Part shown: piece by piece, positions 52,828 through 64,000 of the stretch | Layout of the letters: each line of letters starts with the position of its first letter | Numbering within the stretch: position 1 is the first letter of the stretch | Assembly (NCBI GenBank): GCA_017519865.1 | Contig: JAFWRQ010000032.1 | Coordinates: 40,226-104,225 of the forward strand | Source of the DNA: Bacteroidales bacterium | Lineage (GTDB): Bacteria > Bacteroidota > Bacteroidia > Bacteroidales > UBA932 | DNA: 64,000 nt | Reading direction: 5' to 3' | Notes under the pieces: generated by a model | Seen by the model: the letters and a program-made list of their open reading frames with translations, nothing else | The model's database searches: none | What the model was told of the DNA's origin: nothing | Made by a program: the position numbers and the translations under genes

Positions 52828-52841
52828 CGAAAATCGCAGAT

Positions 52842-54320
52842 ATGAAGAAAAAACACATATACCTAGCGATGATGCTCGCCTTGATGGCGGGCATCTGCGC
52901 TTGCGGGCACAGGGAAGAACCGGAAATACCGGGAGATAAACCGTACGAGGAGGTTGACAGGGCGATCGCAGTCAACACCTTCGCATTCAACGTCATGAAT
53001 ATCTACTACCTGTGGAAGGACGAGATCTCCGACGGACTCACCGTCTGGCAGATGAACGATGATCCCATCGACAAGGTGAAGCGCGTGCGCTACAAGGATC
53101 CGACGGGAAAGGACATAGACAGATGGACCGTACTTACCGAAGACCTCGACGAAATGAAGAAATCGACCCAGGGGGTCAACACCACGTACGGATTCGACTT
53201 CAAACTGTACTATACCGATTCCTCCCATTCCGGGGTGTGTATAGTTGTTACCCTGGTATATCCCGACAGCCCGGCGGAGAAGGCCGGTTTCAAGCGCGGC
53301 GACGTCTTCACGCAGATAGGCGGCAAGGCCATGACACCGGACAACTATACCGACCTTCTGTACGACGGGTTCCTTTATGCCCCGAAATGCACCCTCACCG
53401 ACAAAGATGGCAAATCCCACAGCCTCACGGCAGTGGAGATGTACGAGAATCCCGTCCTGATGGCCAAGGTCTTCGATATCGACGGGAAAAAGGTGGGATA
53501 CCTGCTGTTCAACCGCTTCACGCTGAACGCCTGCTACGACCTCGTCGAGGCAGGGAAGTTCTTCACTTCCGAAGGCATAGACGACCTCATCCTGGACATG
53601 CGCTACAACAACGGAGGATACGTGGTCACCGAGTCCGTACTGGCTTCCATGCTTGCGCCCGAGGAAGAAGTGAAAGCGGGGAGCATCTTCGAAACTTCCA
53701 TCTACAACGACATCCTTGCCAAGGCCTGGGGAGAAGATAACACCTGCTTCGCCGAAGAGATTACCTTCTCCGACGCGAATGGAGAGCATATCGTAAGCGT
53801 TGCAGGAGCCAACCCCGGCATCAAGCACCTGTATGCGATCATGACCGGCGAAAGCGCATCGGCTTCGGAAAGCATACTCGTAGGGCTCATGCCCTACCTT
53901 GACGTGACGATCTTCGGAGAGCAGTCCCACGGGAAATACTGCACCGGCATCATGTACAGCGCCAAGGACTGGTACAAGGACTATGACGAACAGTTGAGCG
54001 ACATCCAGAGGAGCCGCGGGCAGAAATACGCCGACAAATGGGGCATCTACGTGATGGTTGCCCGGTATGCCGACAAGTTCGGCAAGACACCCTGCATGCC
54101 GGACGGTTTTACGCCCGACTACCCCGTAGAGGACAACCCGCTTGAACCCTATCCGCTGGGAGACCCGCGCGAGGCGATGCTTTCCGCAGTGCTGACGCAT
54201 CTGGGCGCCGATACCGGGCGTTCCGGGCGCAGCGTGGCGCGCACGGCTGCGCGCACCTTCGCCGAGGAGATTCCGCTTGAGCGGGACCCCATGTCATACG
54301 CACATATCCTTTTGAAATAG
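52842..54320 (+). CDS. S41-family carboxy-terminal processing protease, lipoprotein
   Basis: A 492-residue lipoprotein (lipobox ICAC, C21). A PDZ-like domain occupies about residues 130-200 (VYPDSPAEKAGFKRGDVFTQIGG). The S41 catalytic core contains VGYLLFNRFT and LDMRYNNGGY, with the catalytic serine probably S340 in GESASASES and its lysine K365 in EQSHGKYC, 25 residues later as expected. It is an exported serine protease anchored in the envelope. Its 3' end is 1 bp from the convergent atpG stop, and no terminator separates them. Confidence 0.9.
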   Translation: MKKKHIYLAMMLALMAGICACGHREEPEIPGDKPYEEVDRAIAVNTFAFNVMNIYYLWKDEISDGLTVWQMNDDPIDKVKRVRYKDPTGKDIDRWTVLTEDLDEMKKSTQGVNTTYGFDFKLYYTDSSHSGVCIVVTLVYPDSPAEKAGFKRGDVFTQIGGKAMTPDNYTDLLYDGFLYAPKCTLTDKDGKSHSLTAVEMYENPVLMAKVFDIDGKKVGYLLFNRFTLNACYDLVEAGKFFTSEGIDDLILDMRYNNGGYVVTESVLASMLAPEEEVKAGSIFETSIYNDILAKAWGEDNTCFAEEITFSDANGEHIVSVAGANPGIKHLYAIMTGESASASESILVGLMPYLDVTIFGEQSHGKYCTGIMYSAKDWYKDYDEQLSDIQRSRGQKYADKWGIYVMVARYADKFGKTPCMPDGFTPDYPVEDNPLEPYPLGDPREAMLSAVLTHLGADTGRSGRSVARTAARTFAEEIPLERDPMSYAHILLK

Positions 54321-54321
54321 T

Positions 54322-55185
54322 TTACTGCATCGAGCCGCCGACGATGTCGAGTATCTCGCTGGTGATCTTCTGCTGGCGGCCTTTGTTGTATTCGAGAGTG
54401 AGCTCCTGGAGGATATTCTCGCCGTTGTCCGTGGCTGTCTGCATCGCGACGGTACGCGCAGCGTGCTCGGCCGCGACGCTGTCGAGGATGACTGTATAGA
54501 TGCGCAGTGAGCGGACGCGCGGCAGCAGGTCCGCGAGCATCTCCTCCGGCGTCGGTTCGATGATCAGGTCCTCCGGCCATTCGCGGGTTGTGTCGCCATC
54601 CGCCGTCAAAGGTGCCATCGGGAGATAGGTATCGCACACCACTTTCTGAGTGCCAACCGATACGAAATGGTTGTAAACCAGCTCGATGCGCGCATACTTG
54701 CCGTCATCGTAGGCCTTTTGGAGCATCTTCGCAAGGTCATCGGCCATCGAATAGGAAGGATGTGCTACCAACTCGTTCCAATCCTCTGCCGACGGGAAGC
54801 CTGCCTTTTTGAGGGGGTCGGCGACCCTTTTCCCGATGGACAGCACCTCGACATCGTGTCCCTCGGCCTTCAGGGCAGCTACGCGCGCCTTGACCTCACG
54901 GACGACGTTTCCGTTGAAGCCCCCGCAAAGCGACGAATTGGACGCCACCGCGACGATAGCCACCGTCCCGGCTGAAGAATGGCCGACACTCGCCACTGGA
55001 ACCGAGGCGGAGTGAAGCAGGAGGGACAGCATCTCGCGGAGCTTGCGCTCGTAAGGACGCATGTTCTCTATGGCATTCTGCGCCTTGTGAAGTTTGGCGG
55101 AAGCCACCATTTTCATCGCTGAAGTGATCTTCAGCGTACTCTTGACGGAAGCGATGCGTCCTTTTGTCTCCTTCAACGATGCCAT
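54322..55185 (-). CDS. atpG: ATP synthase gamma subunit
   Basis: A 287-residue central-stalk subunit. The N-terminal helix SLKETKGRIASVKSTLKITSAMKMVASAKL and the C-terminal helix AMQTATDNGENILQELTLEYNKGRQQKITSEILDIVGG are typical of the gamma coiled coil. It rotates inside the alpha3beta3 head. It is the last gene of the operon, 12 bp after atpA. Confidence 0.96.
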   Translation of the reverse strand: MASLKETKGRIASVKSTLKITSAMKMVASAKLHKAQNAIENMRPYERKLREMLSLLLHSASVPVASVGHSSAGTVAIVAVASNSSLCGGFNGNVVREVKARVAALKAEGHDVEVLSIGKRVADPLKKAGFPSAEDWNELVAHPSYSMADDLAKMLQKAYDDGKYARIELVYNHFVSVGTQKVVCDTYLPMAPLTADGDTTREWPEDLIIEPTPEEMLADLLPRVRSLRIYTVILDSVAAEHAARTVAMQTATDNGENILQELTLEYNKGRQQKITSEILDIVGGSMQ

Positions 55186-55197
55186 AGCCGGGAATTG

Positions 55198-56781
<1,584 letters not shown>

Positions 56782-57258
56782 TTACACGATTCTTTTATTC
56801 TTGTCCATAAACTGACGGCGTATCTCCTCCAATTGCCGTGATACGCTGGCATCCAACAGTTTGTCATCAATGATCAGGATGAAACCGCCAATCAGGGCGG
56901 GATCCACTTCGGCATTGAGGACCACTTCCCCTCCAAGCCTCTCCTGCAGCATGTCCTTGACCTGCTTGCATAGATCCGGTGCCGGTACGGCCGTTTTCAA
57001 TGTCACCAGGCGCCGTCCACGGGAAGCATTATACATCTCCATATAGCGGTGGAATATCTGCCTGACGTATTCCATCCGCTTGTTTTTCACGAGCAGTTTC
57101 ACGAAGCGCGCAAGGTCTGGTTCGAGCCTGCGCGGCATCGAGTCCGGGTCCTTAAGGATCTGCAGGATCTGGTCGTACACGGCCTGACCGTTGCCCGTCT
57201 CGTCGACATAACGGAGCAGGGCAAGGGCGTAGCGTGAGGAGATGATGCCGGCGTTCAT
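56782..57258 (-). CDS. atpH: ATP synthase delta subunit
   Basis: A 158-residue OSCP/delta protein: SSRYALALLRYVDETGN at the start, helical N-terminal domain, and a conserved C-terminal stretch VDPALIGGFILIIDDKLLDASVSRQLEEI. It joins the peripheral stalk to F1. It lies between atpF (3 bp) and atpA. Confidence 0.93.
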   Translation of the reverse strand: MNAGIISSRYALALLRYVDETGNGQAVYDQILQILKDPDSMPRRLEPDLARFVKLLVKNKRMEYVRQIFHRYMEMYNASRGRRLVTLKTAVPAPDLCKQVKDMLQERLGGEVVLNAEVDPALIGGFILIIDDKLLDASVSRQLEEIRRQFMDKNKRIV

Positions 57259-57261
57259 GCT

Positions 57262-57768
57262 TTAACTGGGGTTCTCGGACCTGGACAATTCATCCACCAT
57301 GCGGTTGATGAGGTCCATCTGGGTCTTGTTGTCGGAGAGTTTCTCACGGAGGATCTTCTCCGCCACGTCCACGGAAAGGGATGCCACCTGGCTGCGGATG
57401 TCCATGAGAGCGCTCTCTTTCTCGGCCGCTATCTGCGTGCGGGCATGTTTCATTATCTTGGAAGCCTCTTCCTGCGCCTGCTGCTTCGCTTGACTGACTA
57501 TTGCGTCCCGTGCCTGTGCCGCATCCCTCAGGATGCGTGACTGCTCGGTACGGGTTTCCTCGATCATCGCCGCATTGCGTTCCGACATCTCCGCGAGCAG
57601 ATTCTCGGCCTTGCGGGCCTTTTCGATGCTCTCTTCAATGCGGTCAGCGCGCTTCTCCACCATACCGGTGATGGCAGGGAAACCCCATTTCGCCAACAGG
57701 AAGAACACGATGGCGAAAATGAGCGTCATCCAGAAGAGGAGGCCGAAATCGGGAGTTACGAGGGACAT
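57262..57768 (-). CDS. atpF: ATP synthase b subunit
   Basis: A 168-residue protein with one N-terminal transmembrane helix (FGLLFWMTLIFAIVFFLLAKWGFP) and a long charged amphipathic helix, forming the peripheral stalk dimer. Only one b-type gene is present, as in other Bacteroidetes. It lies 6 bp after atpE. Confidence 0.95.
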   Translation of the reverse strand: MSLVTPDFGLLFWMTLIFAIVFFLLAKWGFPAITGMVEKRADRIEESIEKARKAENLLAEMSERNAAMIEETRTEQSRILRDAAQARDAIVSQAKQQAQEEASKIMKHARTQIAAEKESALMDIRSQVASLSVDVAEKILREKLSDNKTQMDLINRMVDELSRSENPS

Positions 57769-57774
57769 GACGCG

Positions 57775-58029
57775 CTAGTTGTTGATACCGATGAGACAGA
57801 CCAGGATGGCGAAAAGGGCGGCACCTTCCACGAGGGCGCCGATGATGATGGCGGTCATACGGTAGTGACCGGCCTGTTCCGGCTGACGGGCGCCTGCCTC
57901 AAGGGAGGCGGCACCGATCTTACCGATACCGATGGCTGCTGCGATGGCAGCGATACCTGCTCCGATAGCGGCGCCTGCCTTACCGAGGGCGGTGCCTGCC
58001 GCTGCTTGAAGAATCATTGCTAGTAACAT
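57775..58029 (-). CDS. atpE: ATP synthase c subunit (rotor ring)
   Basis: An 84-residue hairpin of two hydrophobic helices joined by a polar ARQPEQ loop (residues 47-52). The ion-binding carboxylate is E68 in ALVEGAALFAILV. It is followed by Gly, not Ser/Thr, and the first helix has no Gln at the usual sodium position, so H+ rather than Na+ coupling is expected. This is inference from the motif. Confidence 0.95.
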   Translation of the reverse strand: MLLAMILQAAAGTALGKAGAAIGAGIAAIAAAIGIGKIGAASLEAGARQPEQAGHYRMTAIIIGALVEGAALFAILVCLIGINN

Positions 58030-58056
58030 AACTTATCGAATTTTGGTTGTTTGACA

Positions 58057-59085
58057 TCAATCTCCCTGACGGCTCAGCCCGATGAAGACGGCCGACAGCA
58101 TAGTGAATACATAGGCCTGAAGGAAGGCCACCAACAGTTCGAGGACATCCAGGAACACTCCGAAGAGTACCGAAATGGTACTCAGGCCGGCATTCATCCC
58201 GACTCCAAGTTTCGCCGTCAGGAACACGACGGCCACCACGCCGAGCAGCATGACGTGTCCCGCCAGGATATTGGCGAAGAGTCGTATCATCAGGCTGAAG
58301 GGTTTGGTGAAGATACCGATGATCTCAATTAGAGGCATAAGCGGGATCACCTTGAGGAACATCGGTACGTCGGGCCAGAAGATATCCTTGTAATAGTGTT
58401 TGTTTCCGAAAAGGTTCACGGCCAGGAAGGTACACATGGCCAGTACGAATGTTACGGCGATGTTGCCGGTGATGTTGGCCCCTCCGGGGAAGAAAGGGAC
58501 GATGCCCATGAGGTTGTTGATGAAGATGAAGAAGAAGGCCGTCAGAAGATAAGGCGAATAACGCTTGTATTCCTTGCCGATACACTCCTTGATGATGTCG
58601 TCCTCTACCATCGTGACCATCATCTCCATCACGCCTACCAGGCCTTTCGGAACTTCCTCCCGGGCATCGTGCTTCCTGTACCAGCGGGCAGTCAGAAGGA
58701 CGAGGAGGACGAGCAGGGCGCTGTTGAACATAAGCCCTGCGACGTTCTTGGTTATGGAGATGTCGAGCGGCCGGACTTCCTCTCCGGAAGGGCCACGCTC
58801 GACTATCTTGCCGCTGTATTTCCCGCTTGAGGAGATGTATAGGCCTTCATAGGCCCCTTCCTCAAGGTGCTTCGACGAGAAGACGTGCCAGCCGGTGGTC
58901 TTGCTGTGTACGATGACTGGCAATGCTATGCTCACCGGATGGCCATTGACGGTGGTGATATGCCACTCGTACGAGTCCCCGACATGACCGAACAGGTATT
59001 CGTTCATGTCAAGGTCCTCCGCCCTCGAAGGAACGGAGACCAGGGCCGCGAGCATCACCGCCAGTATGTACCTCAGCCAGCGCAT
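58057..59085 (-). CDS. atpB: ATP synthase a subunit
   Basis: A 342-residue membrane subunit, longer than the ~270 of E. coli because of an N-terminal signal-like helix and an extra exported domain (residues ~20-115), as usual in Bacteroidetes. The essential arginine is in SLMIRLFANILAGH. It forms the ion half-channels next to the c ring. Its start overlaps the end of atpC by 13 bp. Confidence 0.93.
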   Translation of the reverse strand: MRWLRYILAVMLAALVSVPSRAEDLDMNEYLFGHVGDSYEWHITTVNGHPVSIALPVIVHSKTTGWHVFSSKHLEEGAYEGLYISSSGKYSGKIVERGPSGEEVRPLDISITKNVAGLMFNSALLVLLVLLTARWYRKHDAREEVPKGLVGVMEMMVTMVEDDIIKECIGKEYKRYSPYLLTAFFFIFINNLMGIVPFFPGGANITGNIAVTFVLAMCTFLAVNLFGNKHYYKDIFWPDVPMFLKVIPLMPLIEIIGIFTKPFSLMIRLFANILAGHVMLLGVVAVVFLTAKLGVGMNAGLSTISVLFGVFLDVLELLVAFLQAYVFTMLSAVFIGLSRQGD

Positions 59086-59312
59086 ACAGTTATCTCATCG
59101 TCAATTATCTCGACGAACCCTCCGCTGATGGGGAGCGTCTCGCGGGCATTGCTGTCCAGGGGGTCATAGCGTACGAGGCCCTTCTGCAGAGAACTGATCA
59201 GCGGAGCATGGCCGGGCCAGACCATGAAACGGCCTTTGGTTCCGGGCAGCTCCACTGCAGTGCATTCACAGTTGAGAAGCTCCTTTTCAGGAGAGAGTAC
59301 TATCAGTTTCAT
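59073..59312 (-). CDS. atpC: ATP synthase epsilon subunit (short form)
   Basis: A 79-residue protein containing only the beta-sandwich domain (LIVLSPEKELLNCECTAVELPGTKG). The C-terminal inhibitory helices of longer epsilons are absent, as in other Bacteroidetes. It therefore probably cannot use the extended-helix inhibition seen in E. coli. It lies 4 bp after atpD and overlaps atpB. Confidence 0.92.
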   Translation of the reverse strand: MKLIVLSPEKELLNCECTAVELPGTKGRFMVWPGHAPLISSLQKGLVRYDPLDSNARETLPISGGFVEIIDDEITVCAG

Positions 59313-59316
59313 AATC

Positions 59317-60846
<1,530 letters not shown>

Positions 60847-60857
60847 TTATCGGACAA

Positions 60858-60865
60858 CAAAGATA
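60858..60865 (-). promoter_or_regulatory. atp operon -7 box
   Basis: Minus strand reads TATCTTTG, an exact TAnnTTTG match, 23 bp before the atpD ATG. A TTG lies ~25 bp further upstream, slightly farther than ideal. Confidence 0.6.
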
Positions 60866-60902
60866 ACAAAAAAAAGTGCATTATATTCTGCAACATTTTT
60901 AC

Positions 60903-60910
60903 GAAATTTG
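60903..60910 (+). promoter_or_regulatory. Possible -7 box for the GIN-domain gene
   Basis: GAAATTTG differs by one base from TAnnTTTG's first T and ends 28 bp before the ATG at 60939. Divergent from the atp promoter. Confidence 0.35.
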
Positions 60911-60938
60911 CGTCTGATATACAGAAACATTCCAAAAC

Positions 60939-61832
60939 ATGAAACGGATTATGACATACCTCGCCGTCATGGCGACCCTTATAATTACCTCCTCCGTGGC
61001 CTCCGCACAGACCGCGAAGAAAGATTTCGACCTCAAAGGCTTCACTGCCGTAGAGTTCAGCAACGACTTCAAGGCCACGGTCAGGAAGTCCAACGACTTC
61101 AGTGTGTCCGTCGAACTCTCCGAAGAGCTCGTACCCTACCTTGACGTTCGAGTAAGCAAAGGAACCCTCATCGTCGAGCTCAGGAACGTTCCCGCCAAGC
61201 TCACCATCCTCAAGAGCAACGTCGTAAACGCCACCGTCACGATGCCCGAACTCAAGGGCGTGACCTTGAACGGAGCCGCCAAGCTCACCGTAGCCGACAG
61301 CTTCGACCTCGGGAACGAGAACTTCACCCTTTCCACCGCAGGCACGAGCGAGGTCAAACAAATGGAAATACATGCCAATAATGCGACGCTGTCCCTTTTG
61401 GGAGCGTCCAGGGTACATCTCAACGGCGATTTCGTAACCGTCTCCATCCAGTCCTCCGGTACATCCCGGCTTGACCTCAGCGCCGACGCCGACGACCTCG
61501 TCGTCAAGTCGTCCGGCACCGCGGTGTCCGAAATCGACGGTTCCTTCGAGACCTTGGACCTGGATCTCGGCGGTACCTCCAATGTCACCCTCAAGGGTGA
61601 GGCTGAGGACATGACCGTCGTCGCATCCAGCGCCGGCAGCGTGGACGCGCTCAGGATGCCCGTCACCACGGCGACGGTGCGCCTCTCCGGCGCGGGAGTC
61701 TGCAAGACCTACGTCAAGAAAGCACTTGAAGTCCAGTGTACAGGCGCTTCAACGTGCAGCTACAAGGCCGATGGAGAGATCAAACTGGACCTGAAAGAGA
61801 TTGCACGCACTGCAACCTTGAAAAAACTATAA
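60939..61832 (+). CDS. Exported GIN-domain (DUF2807) protein
   Basis: A 297-residue protein with a signal peptide (to about residue 24, SVASAQ). A repetitive beta-helix-like region of the head-GIN type follows: recurring VELSEELVPYLDVRVSKGTL, LNGAAKLTVADSF, GTSEVKQMEIHANNATLSLLGAS and SSGTSRLDLSADADDLVVKSSGT. Such proteins are widespread in Bacteroidetes as surface or periplasmic proteins of unknown role, sometimes labelled adhesin-like. It is a single gene bounded by the atp operon promoter region and a terminator. Confidence 0.85.
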   Translation: MKRIMTYLAVMATLIITSSVASAQTAKKDFDLKGFTAVEFSNDFKATVRKSNDFSVSVELSEELVPYLDVRVSKGTLIVELRNVPAKLTILKSNVVNATVTMPELKGVTLNGAAKLTVADSFDLGNENFTLSTAGTSEVKQMEIHANNATLSLLGASRVHLNGDFVTVSIQSSGTSRLDLSADADDLVVKSSGTAVSEIDGSFETLDLDLGGTSNVTLKGEAEDMTVVASSAGSVDALRMPVTTATVRLSGAGVCKTYVKKALEVQCTGASTCSYKADGEIKLDLKEIARTATLKKL

Positions 61833-61849
61833 TCGTTCTTGTTTTGGGG

Positions 61850-61888
61850 AAGAGGGCCCGCCGGATGGTTATCCGCCGGGCCCTCTTT
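61850..61888 (+). terminator. Terminator after the GIN-domain gene
   Basis: An 11-bp GC-rich stem (61850-61860 with 61877-61887), with an internal mismatch and a further CGGAT/ATCCG pairing, followed by T and A/T-rich sequence. It lies 17 bp after the stop. Confidence 0.8.
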
Positions 61889-61904
61889 ATGCAGGATTTG
61901 TGCA

Positions 61905-61934
61905 TTGATAATATGAAGTTTTTGCATATCTTTG
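61905..61934 (+). promoter_or_regulatory. LysE-family gene promoter (-33 TTG, -7 TATCTTTG)
   Basis: TTG at 61905-61907 and TATCTTTG at 61927-61934 are 19 bp apart, the best full Bacteroidetes promoter in the window. It ends 25 bp before the ATG at 61960. Confidence 0.7.
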
Positions 61935-61959
61935 CACCTCGTTTTCAGGATATAGGCAT

Positions 61960-62577
61960 ATGGCTGGAATCCCGTTCATACTCAAAGGTTTCCTCATCGG
62001 TATTATAGCAGCGATACCGGTGGGCCCGGTCCTTATGATGACCCTGCAGAAGTCCGTCAGCGACGGACGCAAGGCAGGGTTCTCCAGCGGACTGGGCGGG
62101 ACCGCCGTCGATACCATCTGTGCCATCGTCTCTGCCTTCACAATCACCGGAATAGGCGCTTTCGTTGACGCACATTCGACCACCATCTCGCTGATTGGCG
62201 GACTGTTCATCATGTTCGTGGGGGTCAATATGTTCCGCACCCGCATCCCGAGGGAAAGACGGAAGAAGTCTTACTCTCCAAAGAATTTCGTAAAGACGTT
62301 CACGATGGGTTTGTCGAACCCGGCGGCCCTGGCGGTTATGCTGGCGTTGTTCGCAACATTCGGGATGGATATGCGCGAACAGCCCGCCTGGGTGCCAGTC
62401 CTAGCCATAATCGCTCTTGCCACCGGCTCTGCCCTCTACTGGTACAGCATCTCCAGAGCCGCGGCGCATTTCGGCGACCGCTTCAATTTCAAGGTCCTGG
62501 TCATCATCAACAAAGTGGCTGCCGTGGGCATCTTCATCTTTGGCCTCATCCTTTTTATCAAGGGCATCGCCCATTAG
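61960..62577 (+). CDS. LysE-family amino-acid or small-molecule exporter
   Basis: A 205-residue membrane protein with about six transmembrane segments. The LysE/RhtB start KGFLIGIIAAIPVGPVLMMTLQKSVSDGRKAGFSSGLG contains the conserved PVGP motif. Helix 2 begins near residue 48, and a basic loop (RTRIPRERRKKSYS) precedes the second half, which opens FTMGLSNPAA. The substrate cannot be read from sequence. It stands alone with its own promoter, next to the repeat-rich spacer. Confidence 0.88.
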   Translation: MAGIPFILKGFLIGIIAAIPVGPVLMMTLQKSVSDGRKAGFSSGLGGTAVDTICAIVSAFTITGIGAFVDAHSTTISLIGGLFIMFVGVNMFRTRIPRERRKKSYSPKNFVKTFTMGLSNPAALAVMLALFATFGMDMREQPAWVPVLAIIALATGSALYWYSISRAAAHFGDRFNFKVLVIINKVAAVGIFIFGLILFIKGIAH

Positions 62578-62681
62578 CCTCCTCCCCAGCCCCCCCATTC
62601 TCCCTCATCCTTCGGGAAATGCCCGAACGTAGTGCCCAAAATGCCAGCATCCTTCGGGAAAGGACGCTGTCTACTCCGATG

Positions 62682-62732
62682 CAGGCGGTGGCACTGTCTC
62701 CGCGGAAAATGCTCCGACAGCGCCACCGCCTG
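62682..62732. repeat. Long REP-like palindrome B
   Basis: An 11-bp outer stem (62682-62692 with 62722-62732), one A:C mismatch, a 5-bp inner stem (62694-62698 with 62716-62720) and a 17-nt loop TCCGCGGAAAATGCTCC. The loop differs at one base from that of palindrome A (29547-29609), while the stem bases differ in paired fashion. Confidence 0.85.
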
Positions 62733-62853
62733 ACATCTCCGGCCACACAGCATCCGTAACTGCGCTGTGTTCAGTCATGTCCTAAGAGACTCTTGTCAAG
62801 TTGCTCCCGATTATCCTGTCATATCAGTAGATTCTCTCACTACTGCACCTGAT

Positions 62854-63021
62854 TTATCCTAACGTATTAGAAAAATCTTTTCCAGTTGCGCCTGACAGGA
62901 TTTTGACTGAGAGCATTTCTGGCGTTTCAGGGCTGTATTTGCGATTTACCCGACTTTGTAATGTGCCCTTAGGCGCATTTCCGCACTTCAGAAGCCGTTT
63001 CTGCGCCTGAGCCTTATTCAT
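62854..63021 (-). CDS. Possible small protein, low confidence
   Basis: A 55-residue frame from the ATG at 63021, basic (MNKAQAQKRLLKCGNAPKG...), in the repeat-rich spacer upstream of the rRNA genes. No promoter or conserved motif is clear, and I do not recognise a family. It could be a chance frame in repetitive DNA. Confidence 0.25.
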   Translation of the reverse strand: MNKAQAQKRLLKCGNAPKGTLQSRVNRKYSPETPEMLSVKILSGATGKDFSNTLG

Positions 63022-63274
63022 CTCCGACAAGCAGCCCTCTCCCCCTCCCACACAACGGAACCCTTGACCAATGGTTGAGGGTTAACGCTGTTTTCATCTG
63101 TCCTGCCGGTAACACTCGACCGGCGGTTGAGGGTTAACACTGTTTATGAAGTGAAACGGCTAATGAAAGCTTCCGCAGCAGAGACCCCCAAGAGGAATAG
63201 ACTAGGAAGAGGATCAAGGAGTAAGTCGAGAGTGGATGACGAGTGGCCAGGGCAGATAGCATGAGAGACTTGGG

Positions 63275-63340
63275 GCGGCGGAAGAGGGAGGGCGGCGGCA
63301 AGGGAGTGCGGCGGAAGAGGGAGAGCGGCGGAAGAGGGGC
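63275..63340. repeat. Purine-rich tandem repeat, four copies of 16-17 bp
   Basis: Units at 63275-63291, 63292-63307, 63308-63324 and 63325-63340, close to GCGGCGGAAGAGGGAG. The second unit is the most diverged. The top strand is almost all G and A with a few C. Confidence 0.8.
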
Positions 63341-63396
63341 AGGAAAACAAATGATCAGGGCAGAAGGGACGAACGAAGGGAACAGAAACAAAAGAT

Positions 63397-63421
63397 CCGG
63401 GCCAACGATTCGTTGGTCCGG
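63397..63421 (-). terminator. Second hairpin after the 5S gene
   Basis: CCGGGCCAACG (63397-63407) pairs with CGTTGGTCCGG (63411-63421), one G:T pair and a 3-nt loop. T-rich sequence follows on the minus strand. Acts as a back-up to the terminator at 63430. Confidence 0.55.
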
Positions 63422-63429
63422 AAAACAAA

Positions 63430-63461
63430 AAGGCTCGGCCGGAATCATCCAGTCGAGCCTT
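63430..63461 (-). terminator. rRNA operon terminator
   Basis: AAGGCTCG (63430-63437) pairs with CGAGCCTT (63454-63461). On the minus strand the stem is followed by TTTTTGTTTTCC. It starts a few bases after the 5S 3' end. Confidence 0.75.
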
Positions 63462-63467
63462 CGAAGA

Positions 63468-63577
<110 letters not shown>

Positions 63578-63684
63578 AATATATTACTTGAGAGAGATCA
63601 TCTACGACGCACTGCAGTCAGCGATCACGCTTCGATTCTTAAAACCTGGCGTCTTGCAATTCCTTCCTAGGATATTCTTCCCTC

Positions 63685-64000
<316 letters not shown>

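Larger units (their letters stand above)
62578..63467. other. 890-bp repeat-rich spacer between LysE gene and 5S rRNA
   Basis: No convincing gene. It holds a repeated 14-mer CATCCTTCGGGAAA (62606-62619, 62648-62661), the REP-like palindrome B (62682-62732), a small minus-strand frame (62854-63021), and an imperfect repeat centred on GGTTGAGGGTTAAC (near 63062-63090 and 63116-63147). A purine-rich tandem repeat (63275-63340) and terminator-like hairpins for the rRNA operon (63397-63461) follow. Looks like an accumulation zone for small repeats. Confidence 0.6.

Noticed and set aside
52863-54200. 445-codon minus-strand frame opposite the S41 peptidase gene
   Set aside because: The plus-strand gene has lipobox, PDZ and S41 catalytic residues; the other frame is a shadow.
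57775-58029. Sodium-type ATP synthase c ring
   Set aside because: No Gln in helix 1 and no Ser/Thr after the ion-binding Glu.
62606-63340. CRISPR array
   Set aside because: Repeats differ in length and sequence, are not regularly spaced, and no cas genes are present.

Overview
The window looks like chromosome from a GC-rich member of the order Bacteroidales, probably an uncultured gut or rumen lineage (an UBA932/Cryptobacteroides-like genome would fit, but this is a guess). Supporting signs are two SusC/SusD outer-membrane uptake pairs, a type IX secretion sorting tail, a PorV/PorQ-like barrel, the Bacteroidetes ATP synthase gene order (D-C-B-E-F-H-A-G), and promoters of the Bacteroidetes type (TAnnTTTG) ahead of several genes. 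No obvious Shine-Dalgarno sequences were noticed.

Layout. 1-1382: end of a flotillin-like gene coupled to a small HTH regulator. 1375-3177: GH2 enzyme with beta-glucuronidase features. 3425-9421 (minus): six-gene aromatic 2-oxoacid operon (omega-amidase, IorA, IorB, two PaaK, ACT protein). 9552-13022 (plus): NfnA, NfnB and a retropepsin-like protein. 13084-18553 (minus): RseC-like protein and a complete Rnf complex (B-C-D-G-E-A), preceded by dnaB and a zinc-ribbon protein. 20936-23227 (minus): MerR regulator and two M23 peptidases. 23296-28431 (plus): alaS and an in-frame LptF/G permease-Fmt fusion. 28455-29744: a HUH/Y1 (RAYT-like) transposase gene between two homologous, structured 110-nt flanks plus a long palindrome. 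29764-34019 (minus): two Tat-exported aldo-keto reductases with ferredoxin tails and a membrane polyferredoxin. 34031-45750 (minus): M3 peptidase, PorV-like barrel, S8 protease with type IX tail, an unknown exported protein, a lipoprotein and a SusD/SusC pair. 46511-51275 (plus): a second SusC/SusD pair. 51396-54320 (plus): aspA and an S41 peptidase. 54322-60834 (minus): ATP synthase. 60939-62577 (plus): GIN-domain protein and LysE-family exporter. 62578-63467: repeat-rich spacer. 63468-64000 (minus): 5S rRNA and the 3' end of 23S rRNA.

How it works together. Much of the window forms a ferredoxin economy. IorAB would oxidise aryl-pyruvates to aryl-acetyl-CoA and reduced ferredoxin. The PaaK ligases could recover ATP by running backward. 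NfnAB links ferredoxin, NADH and NADPH. Rnf turns the ferredoxin-to-NAD+ drop into an ion gradient, and the ATP synthase uses an ion gradient. The Tat-AKR/polyferredoxin cluster looks like a second, extracytoplasmic iron-sulfur electron path of unknown substrate. The protease and SusCD genes, together with aspartase, suggest peptide and amino-acid feeding.

Most unusual items: (1) the LptF/G-Fmt fusion, with no usable start codon at the domain junction; (2) the transposase with two homologous flanks; (3) two palindromes 33 kb apart that share an almost identical 17-nt loop but have different, still-paired stems; (4) the Tat-AKR/polyferredoxin module.
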